From: Endocalyx cinctus
Lineage: Eukaryota; Ascomycota; Sordariomycetes; Amphisphaeriales; Apiosporaceae
Assembly (NCBI GenBank): GCA_001600455.1
Contig: BCKC01000004.1
Coordinates: 3,708,915 to 3,772,914 of the forward strand
Length of the DNA: 64,000 nucleotides
Reading direction: 5' to 3'
Shown here: piece after piece, positions 1 through 8,587 of the stretch
How positions within the stretch are numbered: the stretch's first letter is position 1
Layout: each line of letters starts with the position of its first letter
Translations under genes and position numbers: made by a program
The notes under the pieces: model-generated
Seen by the model: only the letters and a program-made list of their open reading frames with translations
What the model was told of the DNA's origin: nothing
The model's database searches: none

Positions 1-5
1 ACACC

Positions 6-2567
6 ATGCTCGGCTGGTATAACTATATCAGCGGGTTCGCCGTGAAAGGTTCCAATCCGGGTGATCCACGGTATCTTCCCCAAATCCGATTGGACGCGCA
101 CGTTTCTATCACCTCTACCGCGTCGCGGACGACACTCACCCAGACCTTTTTCAACAATGGGTCTTCTCCACTCGAAGAGATTATATACACTTTTCCCCTC
201 TACGATGGAATCAGCGTCGTCTTTTTCACCTGCACCATCGGAGACCGCGTCATCAACGGCGTCGTCCGGGGCAGGGACAGCGCCCGGAGGCTCTACCAGC
301 AAGCGGTCGCGCAAGGGAGAACGGCCGGGTTGCTCGAGCAGCTGCCCGCGGCTTCCGACGTGTTCACCACCACGGTGAGCCGGATCCCCGCCGCCGCGAC
401 GATCGAGGTCCAAATAACGTACGTGGGCGAGCTGAAACACGACGCCCAGATCGACGGCCTCCGCTTCACTATTCCCACTAATATCACGCCCCGATACGGT
501 TCCCTGAACCTGTATGGTGGTCAGAAGGCCACCATGATGTACGGCGGTCTCGTGAGAAATCCAGGCATAAGCATCACCGTCGACGTCGAGATGCCGCGGG
601 GTAGCTATATCACGACGATCGGTTCGCCGTCTCACCAGGTCAACTACACTCACGGAACCGTGTCTACTGCGCTCAACGACGCTCACTCCGACAATAAGGG
701 ACACGCGACGCTATCGGCGGGGACGGCCGAGCTCACGAAGGACTTCGTTCTGCATGTTATAGCCACCAACTTGGTAGATCCCGTGGCCGTACTAGAGCAG
801 CATCCGACCATCCCCAACCAGAGAGCTCTTATGGCGACGGTGGTACCTCAGTTTATGCTCCCCGAACAAAAACCCGAGATTGTCTTCGTCTGCGACCGTA
901 GTGGCAGTATGACAAACAAAATGTCAAATCTTAGAGCGGCTCTTCGCGTCTTCGTTCAATCCTTGCGCATCGGCACCAAGTTCAACATCTGTAGCTTCGG
1001 ATCGACCTACAACTTCCTCTGGCCGAAATCTCTCACTTTCGACGAGACTAGTCGTAACATAGCGTTAGAACATATCGATACATTTGATGCGAACTACGGA
1101 GGCACTGAAATGCACAAGCCCGTCAAAGCTGCGTTCGAACGCAGATTTACGGATACTCATCTAGAAGTGTTCCTCCTAACCGATGGTGAAATTTGGGAAC
1201 AGAATAGAATGATAGATATGGTACAACGCTACGTTACGAACAGCAACGGTACAATCCGCGTCTTTACTCTTGGAATTGGGAGGTTGGTGAGTCACGCCCT
1301 CATCGAAGGTGTGGCGAGGGCCGGGAACGGATTCGCCCAGATTATAGGTGATAGCGAGCCAATGGACGACAAAGTTGTTCGCATGATCAAAGGTGCACTT
1401 TTCCCTCATATCTGGGATTACACTCTCGAGCTGATGTTCGAGGCCGACGATGAAAAATCTGATGTCACGCTCACGAACGAGTATGAGCCTGTTAACAAGT
1501 TCGAGGGTAGTCTTGTAACCGACACCTCGGCGACCTCTGGTTCCAATGCAAACCAAGGAACCACTCCTACCCTGCTTTTTGGTTCTGCTATTCCAGACTA
1601 TTTACAAACAATGAGCGCTGTTCCAGCAAACAATAATGAAGATGGAAGCCGTTTCGATCGCTTGCCTGAAGTAACGGCTCCATGGATAATTCAAACTCCG
1701 CATACCATCCCACCCGTATACCCATTTAGTCGCACTAACTTGTACCTACTCCTGTCCCCGGAAGCAAGACAGGACAAGCTAATAGCGGTCCGTCTCCGCG
1801 GTACATCGAAGTATGGGCCCGTAGAACTCAAGATGCCAGTTACCGAGCTTAAAGAGACGAACGAGAAGATCCACCAGCTGGCGGCGAAGAAAGCGATCCA
1901 AGAAATGGAAGAAGGCAGGGGCTGGATGTATAATCTGACAGCCCCTGATGGAACTCCGCTAGAGCAGGTCTACGAAAGTCGATTTGCCGACATGGTGGAG
2001 CGAGAAGCTATGCGATTGGGAGTCCAGTATCAGGTTGGAGGGAAATGGTGCTCCTTTATTGCGACGGAGACGGACGAAAATGGCCAAATTATCGAAACAA
2101 CCAATGAAGGCATGATTAACAAGAACCCTGTCCCTCCAACCCAGGCCGCTTCTGAAGCTGATACTTCTAACACCCTATCCTCTACCACCCTATCCTCTGG
2201 ATTGTCCTCTATGTCAATAGCCCCTGCGGTGATCCGAAAGGACGGACAACAAGCCCTTATCGTGCTCCAAAAAGACAAAGGCTATTGGGATTTGGATGTC
2301 AAACTGTCGGATGTTGTGAAGTATTCCTCAGTTCCGGGTTTTAGTTTGGAGAACTGGAACAAAATGCAGAGCATTGCAGGTAGTGATGATAGGATTCGAG
2401 CCACGGCTCTGGCCCTTGCATGGTTGCGCCGGTTTTGCGCATCTAAGCGGGAAGCATGGGAATTGATCGCAAACAAGGGGCTTAGATGGCTGGACAGCAA
2501 ACTCGTCCCAGCAGGATGGAGCGGAGAAGCTGTTGTGCGACTGGCGGAACCATTGGTCGCGGAATGA
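6..2567 (+). CDS. VIT domain plus von Willebrand factor A domain protein
   Basis: Single-exon ORF of 853 residues. Residues about 20-150 read as a vault/inter-alpha-trypsin (VIT) domain, with PRYLPQIRLDAHVSI leading into TLTQTFFN. A von Willebrand A domain follows, with a complete MIDAS metal site: DRSGS at 297-301, Thr in GGTEM near 367 and Asp in LTDGE near 393. The C-terminal third has a Ser/Thr-rich linker (TLSSTTLSSGLSS) and an acidic-helical tail ending in a Trp-rich segment. Fungal proteins of this architecture are common and poorly characterised; they are thought to mediate protein-protein contacts in the cytosol, since no signal peptide is visible. The ATG lies only five bases from the window edge, so an upstream exon cannot be excluded. 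Domain identity is confident, cellular role unknown. Confidence 0.9.
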   Translation: MLGWYNYISGFAVKGSNPGDPRYLPQIRLDAHVSITSTASRTTLTQTFFNNGSSPLEEIIYTFPLYDGISVVFFTCTIGDRVINGVVRGRDSARRLYQQAVAQGRTAGLLEQLPAASDVFTTTVSRIPAAATIEVQITYVGELKHDAQIDGLRFTIPTNITPRYGSLNLYGGQKATMMYGGLVRNPGISITVDVEMPRGSYITTIGSPSHQVNYTHGTVSTALNDAHSDNKGHATLSAGTAELTKDFVLHVIATNLVDPVAVLEQHPTIPNQRALMATVVPQFMLPEQKPEIVFVCDRSGSMTNKMSNLRAALRVFVQSLRIGTKFNICSFGSTYNFLWPKSLTFDETSRNIALEHIDTFDANYGGTEMHKPVKAAFERRFTDTHLEVFLLTDGEIWEQNRMIDMVQRYVTNSNGTIRVFTLGIGRLVSHALIEGVARAGNGFAQIIGDSEPMDDKVVRMIKGALFPHIWDYTLELMFEADDEKSDVTLTNEYEPVNKFEGSLVTDTSATSGSNANQGTTPTLLFGSAIPDYLQTMSAVPANNNEDGSRFDRLPEVTAPWIIQTPHTIPPVYPFSRTNLYLLLSPEARQDKLIAVRLRGTSKYGPVELKMPVTELKETNEKIHQLAAKKAIQEMEEGRGWMYNLTAPDGTPLEQVYESRFADMVEREAMRLGVQYQVGGKWCSFIATETDENGQIIETTNEGMINKNPVPPTQAASEADTSNTLSSTTLSSGLSSMSIAPAVIRKDGQQALIVLQKDKGYWDLDVKLSDVVKYSSVPGFSLENWNKMQSIAGSDDRIRATALALAWLRRFCASKREAWELIANKGLRWLDSKLVPAGWSGEAVVRLAEPLVAE

Positions 2568-2967
2568 GTTTGATTTTAATGGTTATGCTGAATCAAAAAA
2601 GAAGAGCTGGATTACTTTCGATTTGGACTTGGTTTTGACCATTGAAGATGCTCATTTATTTCAAATGAATGACTGCAGACATATGTGGAAGAATCGCATC
2701 GAAAGACTAGGTGTGTGCACGTCTTCTGACCTGGAAGAAAATTTACTCAAGTCATTAAAGTGTATGGCATTGAAGTGAAAATATCACAAAATAGAATTAG
2801 AAACATACTTTTCAACTATCCCGGATAGTTAAAAATCGCTAAAACTCGTTCTTATTCCGCTGACGCCATACGCCTAACATACTAATACTTGTTATAACAT
2901 AATCGTATCTGGTTAGGGCCTATGGTATGGAGGTCTTCGAGTTGACCACGGCTACTCGGTAAGTTCA
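2568..2967. other. Intergenic between two converging genes
   Basis: About 400 bases between the VIT/vWA gene and the minus-strand gpi3 gene, presumably the 3' untranslated regions of both. AT-rich. No RNA gene or repeat seen. Confidence 0.6.
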
Positions 2968-4419
2968 TCAATGAAAGGCTGGCTCGTCATCTTCATCAAC
3001 GAAATGTTTCCGCGGCCAATCCCTCGCAAAGTCGATTTGATCTCGAGGCCACCAGAATTCGCAAAAGATAAAAATGAGATAGTCGATGACCACACATATA
3101 CAGAATAGCTTCCCCGCCCATACACCGCAGCCGTAGTAGCGTTTCAGACGATCTATGAGAGCAAAATTGCGCCCTCTTGTAGCACTTGAATAATTCGCGT
3201 CACTGGCATCATAACCGTAAAATTCACCCTCTCCGATATCGCCAGAAATGCCGCGATACACTCGCTCTGTTCGTTTTGCGACATTGGTCCAGGAGTACAT
3301 CGACTTGACCTGATCATGGAACCGTTCAGTGCGAACCTTGTTCGCTCGTAGAGCAGCGATGGCGCGACCGGTGGCGGCAACCAGATCATTTTCCTCGGGC
3401 TTCGCAAATACCGTCATATGGGACGGTAGGACTTCGGGTGTTCCTCCAACTGCAGTACAGACAACATAGAGACCACAGCTTGCAGCTTCGACAATGACTG
3501 TGCCAAATGCCTCGGTTAAGCTTGGATGAAGGTAAATATGACCTCGTACCATAACATCTCGCACGTTCTCGTGTCGAACAGGACCAATCATTTCTACCTT
3601 GTCCTGCAACACGTTCTGTTCAATCATTTGTTCTAAATCAATAGCTTTCGGACCAGATCCAGCGATGATGAAGCGGGTGTTAGGATGGTTCTCTAGAATT
3701 TGTGGAATCGCAGCGGTAAGGAGATCCGTGCCTTTGTTGTAGAACAATCGACTAATGACTACGATGGTAAGGGTGTCATTGGGGGCGAGGGGGTGAGCAG
3801 GTAAAGGGTGCTGAGTGAAAGTGGTATCACTCGGATCAGGCCGAGGAAGGGGTCTAAAATTCTCAGATACGACGGCGTTTGGAATGACGGACACCAGCAA
3901 GGGATCGAGGGCCGCTCTAAGAACAGTGTTCTCCTTGCACGTGTGACTGACGCATATGACGTGATCGACATCGCTCAGGATGAACTTGAGCAACTTATTG
4001 GTCAGAATACTGGCAGCGTCAGCGAATCCGAAGAGTGAATGATCGGTAAAAACGGTGCGCAATCCCATAGTACGGGCATGTAATATAGCTTCCTGACAGA
4101 GACTGCTCAAGCTGGCATGACCATGAACAATCTCGATACGTTCTCGGATTATGATGTTGCGGAAAAGTGGGAAGAACGAGAAGACAGTAGGAAATGTAGT
4201 CGAGCGGTATATGATAGCGAAAGGGACATGGTAGACTTTGATACCATTGGTTAGATATCTAATTCCCTTTCGTTCTTCATAAGCGTGGGTTATCACAATG
4301 ACCTTATGACCACGATCGACGAGTTTAGTGGCTAGTTGATATATGTGACTTTCGACACCACCAGGCTGTGGAAAGAAGAAATCGCAAACCATTGCGATGT
4401 TATAAGTTTTTCGCGCCAT
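2968..4419 (-). CDS. gpi3: GPI3/PIG-A, catalytic subunit of phosphatidylinositol N-acetylglucosaminyltransferase
   Basis: Intronless ORF of 483 residues. It catalyses the first step of GPI-anchor synthesis, transfer of GlcNAc from UDP-GlcNAc to phosphatidylinositol on the cytosolic face of the ER, within the GPI-GlcNAc transferase complex. The N-terminus (AMVCDFFFPQPGGVESHIYQ) is the PIG-A type GT4 glycosyltransferase start, followed by HGHASLSSLCQEA and TDHSLFGFADAASI, which are highly characteristic of PIG-A. The C-terminal Rossmann half carries the retaining-GT EX7E motif, E303 to E311 in EAFGTVIVE. A hydrophobic segment near residues 428-448 (LFCICVVIDYLIFIFCEFWW) is the expected C-terminal membrane anchor. 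Length matches fungal Gpi3/Spt14. It diverges from dbp6 across about 700 bases. Very confident. Confidence 0.96.
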   Translation of the reverse strand: MARKTYNIAMVCDFFFPQPGGVESHIYQLATKLVDRGHKVIVITHAYEERKGIRYLTNGIKVYHVPFAIIYRSTTFPTVFSFFPLFRNIIIRERIEIVHGHASLSSLCQEAILHARTMGLRTVFTDHSLFGFADAASILTNKLLKFILSDVDHVICVSHTCKENTVLRAALDPLLVSVIPNAVVSENFRPLPRPDPSDTTFTQHPLPAHPLAPNDTLTIVVISRLFYNKGTDLLTAAIPQILENHPNTRFIIAGSGPKAIDLEQMIEQNVLQDKVEMIGPVRHENVRDVMVRGHIYLHPSLTEAFGTVIVEAASCGLYVVCTAVGGTPEVLPSHMTVFAKPEENDLVAATGRAIAALRANKVRTERFHDQVKSMYSWTNVAKRTERVYRGISGDIGEGEFYGYDASDANYSSATRGRNFALIDRLKRYYGCGVWAGKLFCICVVIDYLIFIFCEFWWPRDQIDFARDWPRKHFVDEDDEPAFH

Positions 4420-5114
4420 CTTCGATTTTGATATTATTGTATTATTACCGAGTTGTTATCACGGGGTGGGATGTAAAACCGAGATCGATAAACAGAATGA
4501 TGGGCTTTCAATGAAAAGGGGTATGGCGTATATGACATCGATTTATAAGAACGAATGCCATATCACATATCTCCTTTTGGAAGAGCCCAAAGCTTCTAAG
4601 TTAGAGCCGAGACAGAGGCTATATCGACGCAGGGAGTCCCAAAAAAAGAAGAAGCTAAACTAACTTGGTTATAACCAAGGGTATTCGTAGTGATGAATAT
4701 TAATAGAATAATATTCATAGAATTGAGATAAAGAATTGGGTGGGTAGAGGAGCTATATTTACTCTTCTTTGGACAATTGAACACATATATCGTATATTCC
4801 ATTCCTGGATGAAAAGTGTATTGTGGTAAAGCTAAGTAGGGCAACGCCCGTCCTTTAATCATAACCTCCCAAGTGTTCTTTCCTCGCGACATGAGATCGC
4901 GTACTATGTACCTGCTATAGATGGACCCCTGCAGCTTGATACCGATAAGAAGGCGGTCAAATTTTGAGGTACTTAGCCCCACCATAAAAGGTTATCAATC
5001 GCGGCAGAATTTAATGATAAGAAACCAAAATATGAAAAACTTGGTGGACCGCAATCTTCTTATAGTATTTTTGCGCTTCTCAATAGTCAAGGCTCAGTCT
5101 TGGAATATGATACA
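4420..5114. other. Divergent intergenic region between gpi3 and dbp6
   Basis: About 700 bases that must hold the promoters of both gpi3 (leftward) and dbp6 (rightward). AT-rich. A 129-codon minus-strand reading frame at 4596-4985 begins with ATG and is open throughout, but matches no family I know and lies in probable promoter/UTR sequence; I did not call it a gene. Confidence 0.5.
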
Positions 5115-7805
5115 ATGTACGCACGATATATACCACCTGCACAGCCTGGGCCTGCAAATACGGGCAGAAGCTCTCCAATTGTGACCGAAACCCCACATAC
5201 GGCCTCAGCAACTTCTCTTCCTACTACATATGCTCGATATATCCCCCCACCCAAACCAACGAATGACGTCTCAAGAGAACTCGACGCTCCCGACGCTCCT
5301 AAACATGTCCACTTTGGAGAAGATTCTCATAATGATCATATTCAAGAACCACCCTCGAAAAGGACAAAGCTATCACTAAATGAGTCGTCCGAGGCGACAG
5401 AGGAGGCTCATAAAGATAAAAAGAAGAAGAAAAAGAAACAGAAGAAGCAGAAGCAAAAATCTCTAGAAAACGATTTAGCTGATGACGCTGATTCATCTAT
5501 ATTGAATCATGATGATCATGAGGTTGACGAGCTTCCAACAAACGACCCAGAAATTTCAAACTCGTCCTTACCGACCGAAAGTGAAATTCCCGAAGAATTA
5601 TCAGGGCCCATAGAAAATAATGCCGAGAAAGAACAAAAGAATAAGAAGGAAAAGAAGGAGAAAAAGAAGCAAAAGTTATCGTCTACGGAAGATATCACTG
5701 CAGGGGAAGATGTACAGATACGCCATAAGTCTCTGTTAGAGAAAAAGGCGAGATCTATACAGAAGTCAAATGCGAAGACTTCTAGAGCTAGAGACGAAGA
5801 TGGAGATGTTCCGATGGGCGATTCTCCCGAAACGGATGATAATGGGACTGTTCCAATGGATATTGATGGTGATGACGGAGAGGTCGAACTACACGGCTTG
5901 GAGCCGCTCCCACAGCCAAAGCCGACAATACAGGACACAACGACCCCGGAGTATGAAACTCTCCCCTCGTGGCTTGCAGACCCTATCCGCGTTTCTCCTC
6001 AATCTACTTCACCATTCACCGCACTTGGTTTATCGCCAGAGGTTTCTGAAAAACTATCTACTCAGGGGTACAAAGCCGCATTTGCCGTGCAGACTGCCGT
6101 CGTGCCTCTTCTATCATCTCAGAATCGCAAAGAAATGCGAGGAGATATACTCGTCTCAGCTGCCACTGGCTCAGGAAAGACATTAGCTTACGCGCTACCA
6201 ATGATAGGAGATCTTATCCAAAGTAAGCATCGACAGAAGAAGCTGAGCGCATTGATAGTCCTCCCGACCCGTGAGCTAGTTCGACAGGTGCAGCAAGTAT
6301 GCGAGCAATGCGCAGGGACTTTTCCTCTCGAGGGCACGAAACGACGACCGCAGATTGCCATCGCTATGGGAAGTCAATCGCTGGAACAGGAGCAGTCTAA
6401 CCTCATTGAAAGAGAAGAGACATACAATCCTCAAGCTTACGCACAACGCATAAAACGACGTAAGAAATCCACTTCGGCTGCGTTTAGTGATGATTCAGAC
6501 GGAGAGCCTCTAAGTACAGACGATGAAGAAGGATCCTCCATTCTCAAGAAGGAAGAGAAGATGGAAACTATCCCAGACTATATCATCACATACAATTCCA
6601 AGGTTGACGTTCTTATCTGTACCCCGGGAAGATTGGTCGAGCATATTAAATACACGCCTGGGTTTTCGCTCGACTTTGTTCGTTGGCTTATTATTGATGA
6701 AGCTGATAAACTGCTGGGTCAAAACTTTCAGCAATGGCTGAATATTGTCATACCACGATTAAAGACAAACAAGTTATCGTATACCACGAGAAACTCCTAT
6801 CGACCAAATGCCCTAGGTGTACAAAAAGTTGTTCTCAGTGCCACAATGACGCGGGATCTCGATCGGTTAGAAGGACTAGAACTTCGTAATCCAAAACTGA
6901 TTGTCCTCGAGGGCTACGATTCTGCGATGAACGATGACGCTAATGCGATCAAGCGCCAGACAGCAGAACATACGCTACCCGAACACTTAGAAGAAGCAGC
7001 CCTTAAAGTCAGCAACCCGGACCTTAAACCGCTATTTCTTCTTGATCTACTTCTTAGTAACCAATTACGAGGGGGGGTTCGTAATCATCACGAACAGCCA
7101 GTGTCAAATGATAATACCACATCTTCTGGATCTGATTCGGATTCTGATACCTCATCTTCTGGATCTGATTCGGATTCTGACACTTCATCTTCTGGATCTG
7201 ATTCGGATTCGGATTCCAGCGACGGAAAAGAACAATCTTCATATCCGGGGACTCAAAGATCTGCAGTTGGTGTGCCGACTGTATTAATATTTACCAAATC
7301 CAACGAAACTGCCTTGCGTTTGACCCGACTCCTGTCTATCCTCGCACCGACGTTGAAATCCGTTCTAGGCACCCTCACCTCTACCACACCGACTACTACA
7401 CGTCGCGACACGATCCACGCCTTCATGGCTGGCAAGTTACGTATACTTGTCGCCTCTGATCTCGTAGCTCGTGGTGTCGATCTTCCTTCTCTCGATCACG
7501 TTGTTAATTACGATATGCCTGCCAGCATTGCTTCGTATATTCACCGCGTGGGGCGAACAGCACGAGCCGGAAAATCGGGCAAGGCGTGGACATTATTCAC
7601 TAATAACGAGGCGAGATGGTTTTGGAACGAGATTGCCAGTGAAAATATCATCGGAAGGAATGGCGGAAAGAAGGTTGAACGTATAAGGATCACCGAGGAA
7701 AAACATGATCCGGCTTTCGCAGAAAAGGTGGCTGCATATGAAACTGCACTAGAACAGCTGGGACAAGAAGCGAAGACGGGAGAGATGCAGGAAAGAAAAA
7801 GGTGA
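5115..7805 (+). CDS. dbp6: DEAD-box ATP-dependent RNA helicase Dbp6
   Basis: Intronless, 896 residues from the ATG at 5115. An upstream in-frame TTG at 5100 is not a credible start. The MYARYIPP beginning recurs near residue 40 as TYARYIPPPKP. Residues 90-240 are a Lys-rich and acidic low-complexity extension typical of nucleolar proteins. The helicase core shows motif I AATGSGKT (349-356), PTRELVRQ, TPGRLVEH, motif II DEAD (528-531), SAT (575-577) and motif VI HRVGRTARAG (from 810). Dbp6 is a nucleolar helicase that acts in early 60S ribosomal subunit assembly; the family shows the same long charged N-terminus and insertions. Unusual features are an acidic insert around residues 450-490 and a perfect Ser/Asp repeat between the two helicase lobes. 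Assignment to Dbp6 rather than another 60S helicase rests on overall architecture. Confidence 0.9.
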   Translation: MYARYIPPAQPGPANTGRSSPIVTETPHTASATSLPTTYARYIPPPKPTNDVSRELDAPDAPKHVHFGEDSHNDHIQEPPSKRTKLSLNESSEATEEAHKDKKKKKKKQKKQKQKSLENDLADDADSSILNHDDHEVDELPTNDPEISNSSLPTESEIPEELSGPIENNAEKEQKNKKEKKEKKKQKLSSTEDITAGEDVQIRHKSLLEKKARSIQKSNAKTSRARDEDGDVPMGDSPETDDNGTVPMDIDGDDGEVELHGLEPLPQPKPTIQDTTTPEYETLPSWLADPIRVSPQSTSPFTALGLSPEVSEKLSTQGYKAAFAVQTAVVPLLSSQNRKEMRGDILVSAATGSGKTLAYALPMIGDLIQSKHRQKKLSALIVLPTRELVRQVQQVCEQCAGTFPLEGTKRRPQIAIAMGSQSLEQEQSNLIEREETYNPQAYAQRIKRRKKSTSAAFSDDSDGEPLSTDDEEGSSILKKEEKMETIPDYIITYNSKVDVLICTPGRLVEHIKYTPGFSLDFVRWLIIDEADKLLGQNFQQWLNIVIPRLKTNKLSYTTRNSYRPNALGVQKVVLSATMTRDLDRLEGLELRNPKLIVLEGYDSAMNDDANAIKRQTAEHTLPEHLEEAALKVSNPDLKPLFLLDLLLSNQLRGGVRNHHEQPVSNDNTTSSGSDSDSDTSSSGSDSDSDTSSSGSDSDSDSSDGKEQSSYPGTQRSAVGVPTVLIFTKSNETALRLTRLLSILAPTLKSVLGTLTSTTPTTTRRDTIHAFMAGKLRILVASDLVARGVDLPSLDHVVNYDMPASIASYIHRVGRTARAGKSGKAWTLFTNNEARWFWNEIASENIIGRNGGKKVERIRITEEKHDPAFAEKVAAYETALEQLGQEAKTGEMQERKR
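7116..7214 (+). repeat. Three tandem 33-base units in dbp6 coding a Ser/Asp repeat
   Basis: Three consecutive 33-base units at 7116-7148, 7149-7181 and 7182-7214 differ at only a few bases. Each encodes an 11-residue unit of the form T-(T/S)-S-S-G-S-D-S-D-S-D. They lie in the linker between the DEAD domain and the helicase C domain, where length changes in multiples of 33 bases would keep the frame. Confidence 0.95.
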
Positions 7806-8587
7806 TAGTGTTCTATGGTAATATGTATGATACCTAATAAGTACGGAATTACATACGGTAGTATATACTGTGAACCATGTGTTCAAGCGATGTCCACTGG
7901 TATGTACACAAACAAAATAGCCCAATAACAGGAAAATAATACCCATACCCTCTCACACTTACATCACCTTGCATTGATTTGTATAACGGTTTGAACGAGA
8001 AATATCAGTGATTCCATATCTTTTGTTGCTTATATGGGTATTCCAACATTTCAGCATTCAGAAATAATTCATATTATGAATGCATTCATTTGCCCTTGAA
8101 AAGTTATCCATTAACTAAGTTATCCATTTCACATATTGGCTTGTGTCATGGTCAAGTTAAATTAAGCAATGGTGAAGGAATATTTGAGTCAAGCCCCCCT
8201 GGACGATTTCTAGGCTTCACAGGTGACTGCCTAACTAGTGGCATCCATACTAATCTAGGGCTGTAGGGGTATCCTATTAATATCTGCTAGTGCTGAACCC
8301 AAGAGGGCGCAGTTGCCTGTAGAGCTTCCAGTATTTAGCCTCTCTCTCCTACCCTTTACTTACTGCCGTGCATGTGCTGCCTACAGCTCTCCAAACGCAC
8401 AGGACTTCACTTCGGTACATAAAAAGGAAACAATTCATTTCCGAATGAGAAATTTGAAGTTCTTCGGTTTTTTTTTATGAATTCAATCTTTTTTTCCTCT
8501 TCCCTTTTCGAATTTCTAACCTCACTTCTTACCTGGTTATCAAGCTTTACTAGCAGCTACTATTACTACCTACGTAGTAATTTAAAG
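7806..8587. other. Intergenic, 3' of dbp6 and promoter of the next gene
   Basis: About 780 AT-rich bases between two genes on the same strand. The stretch 8477-8587 is open in frame with the next gene, but starts in pyrimidine-rich leader sequence, so I treat it as 5' untranslated. No RNA gene or repeat seen. Confidence 0.5.

Noticed and set aside
4596..4985. 129-codon minus-strand ORF between gpi3 and dbp6
   Set aside because: It lies in the shared promoter region, is hydrophobic only because of AT-rich codons near its end, and matches no family I know.
8477..8587. N-terminal extension of the lectin-tailed protein (MNSIFFSSSLFEF start)
   Set aside because: The in-frame extension is T-rich leader sequence; the ATG at 8588 directly precedes ordinary coding sequence. 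A signal-anchor reading is possible but unlikely.
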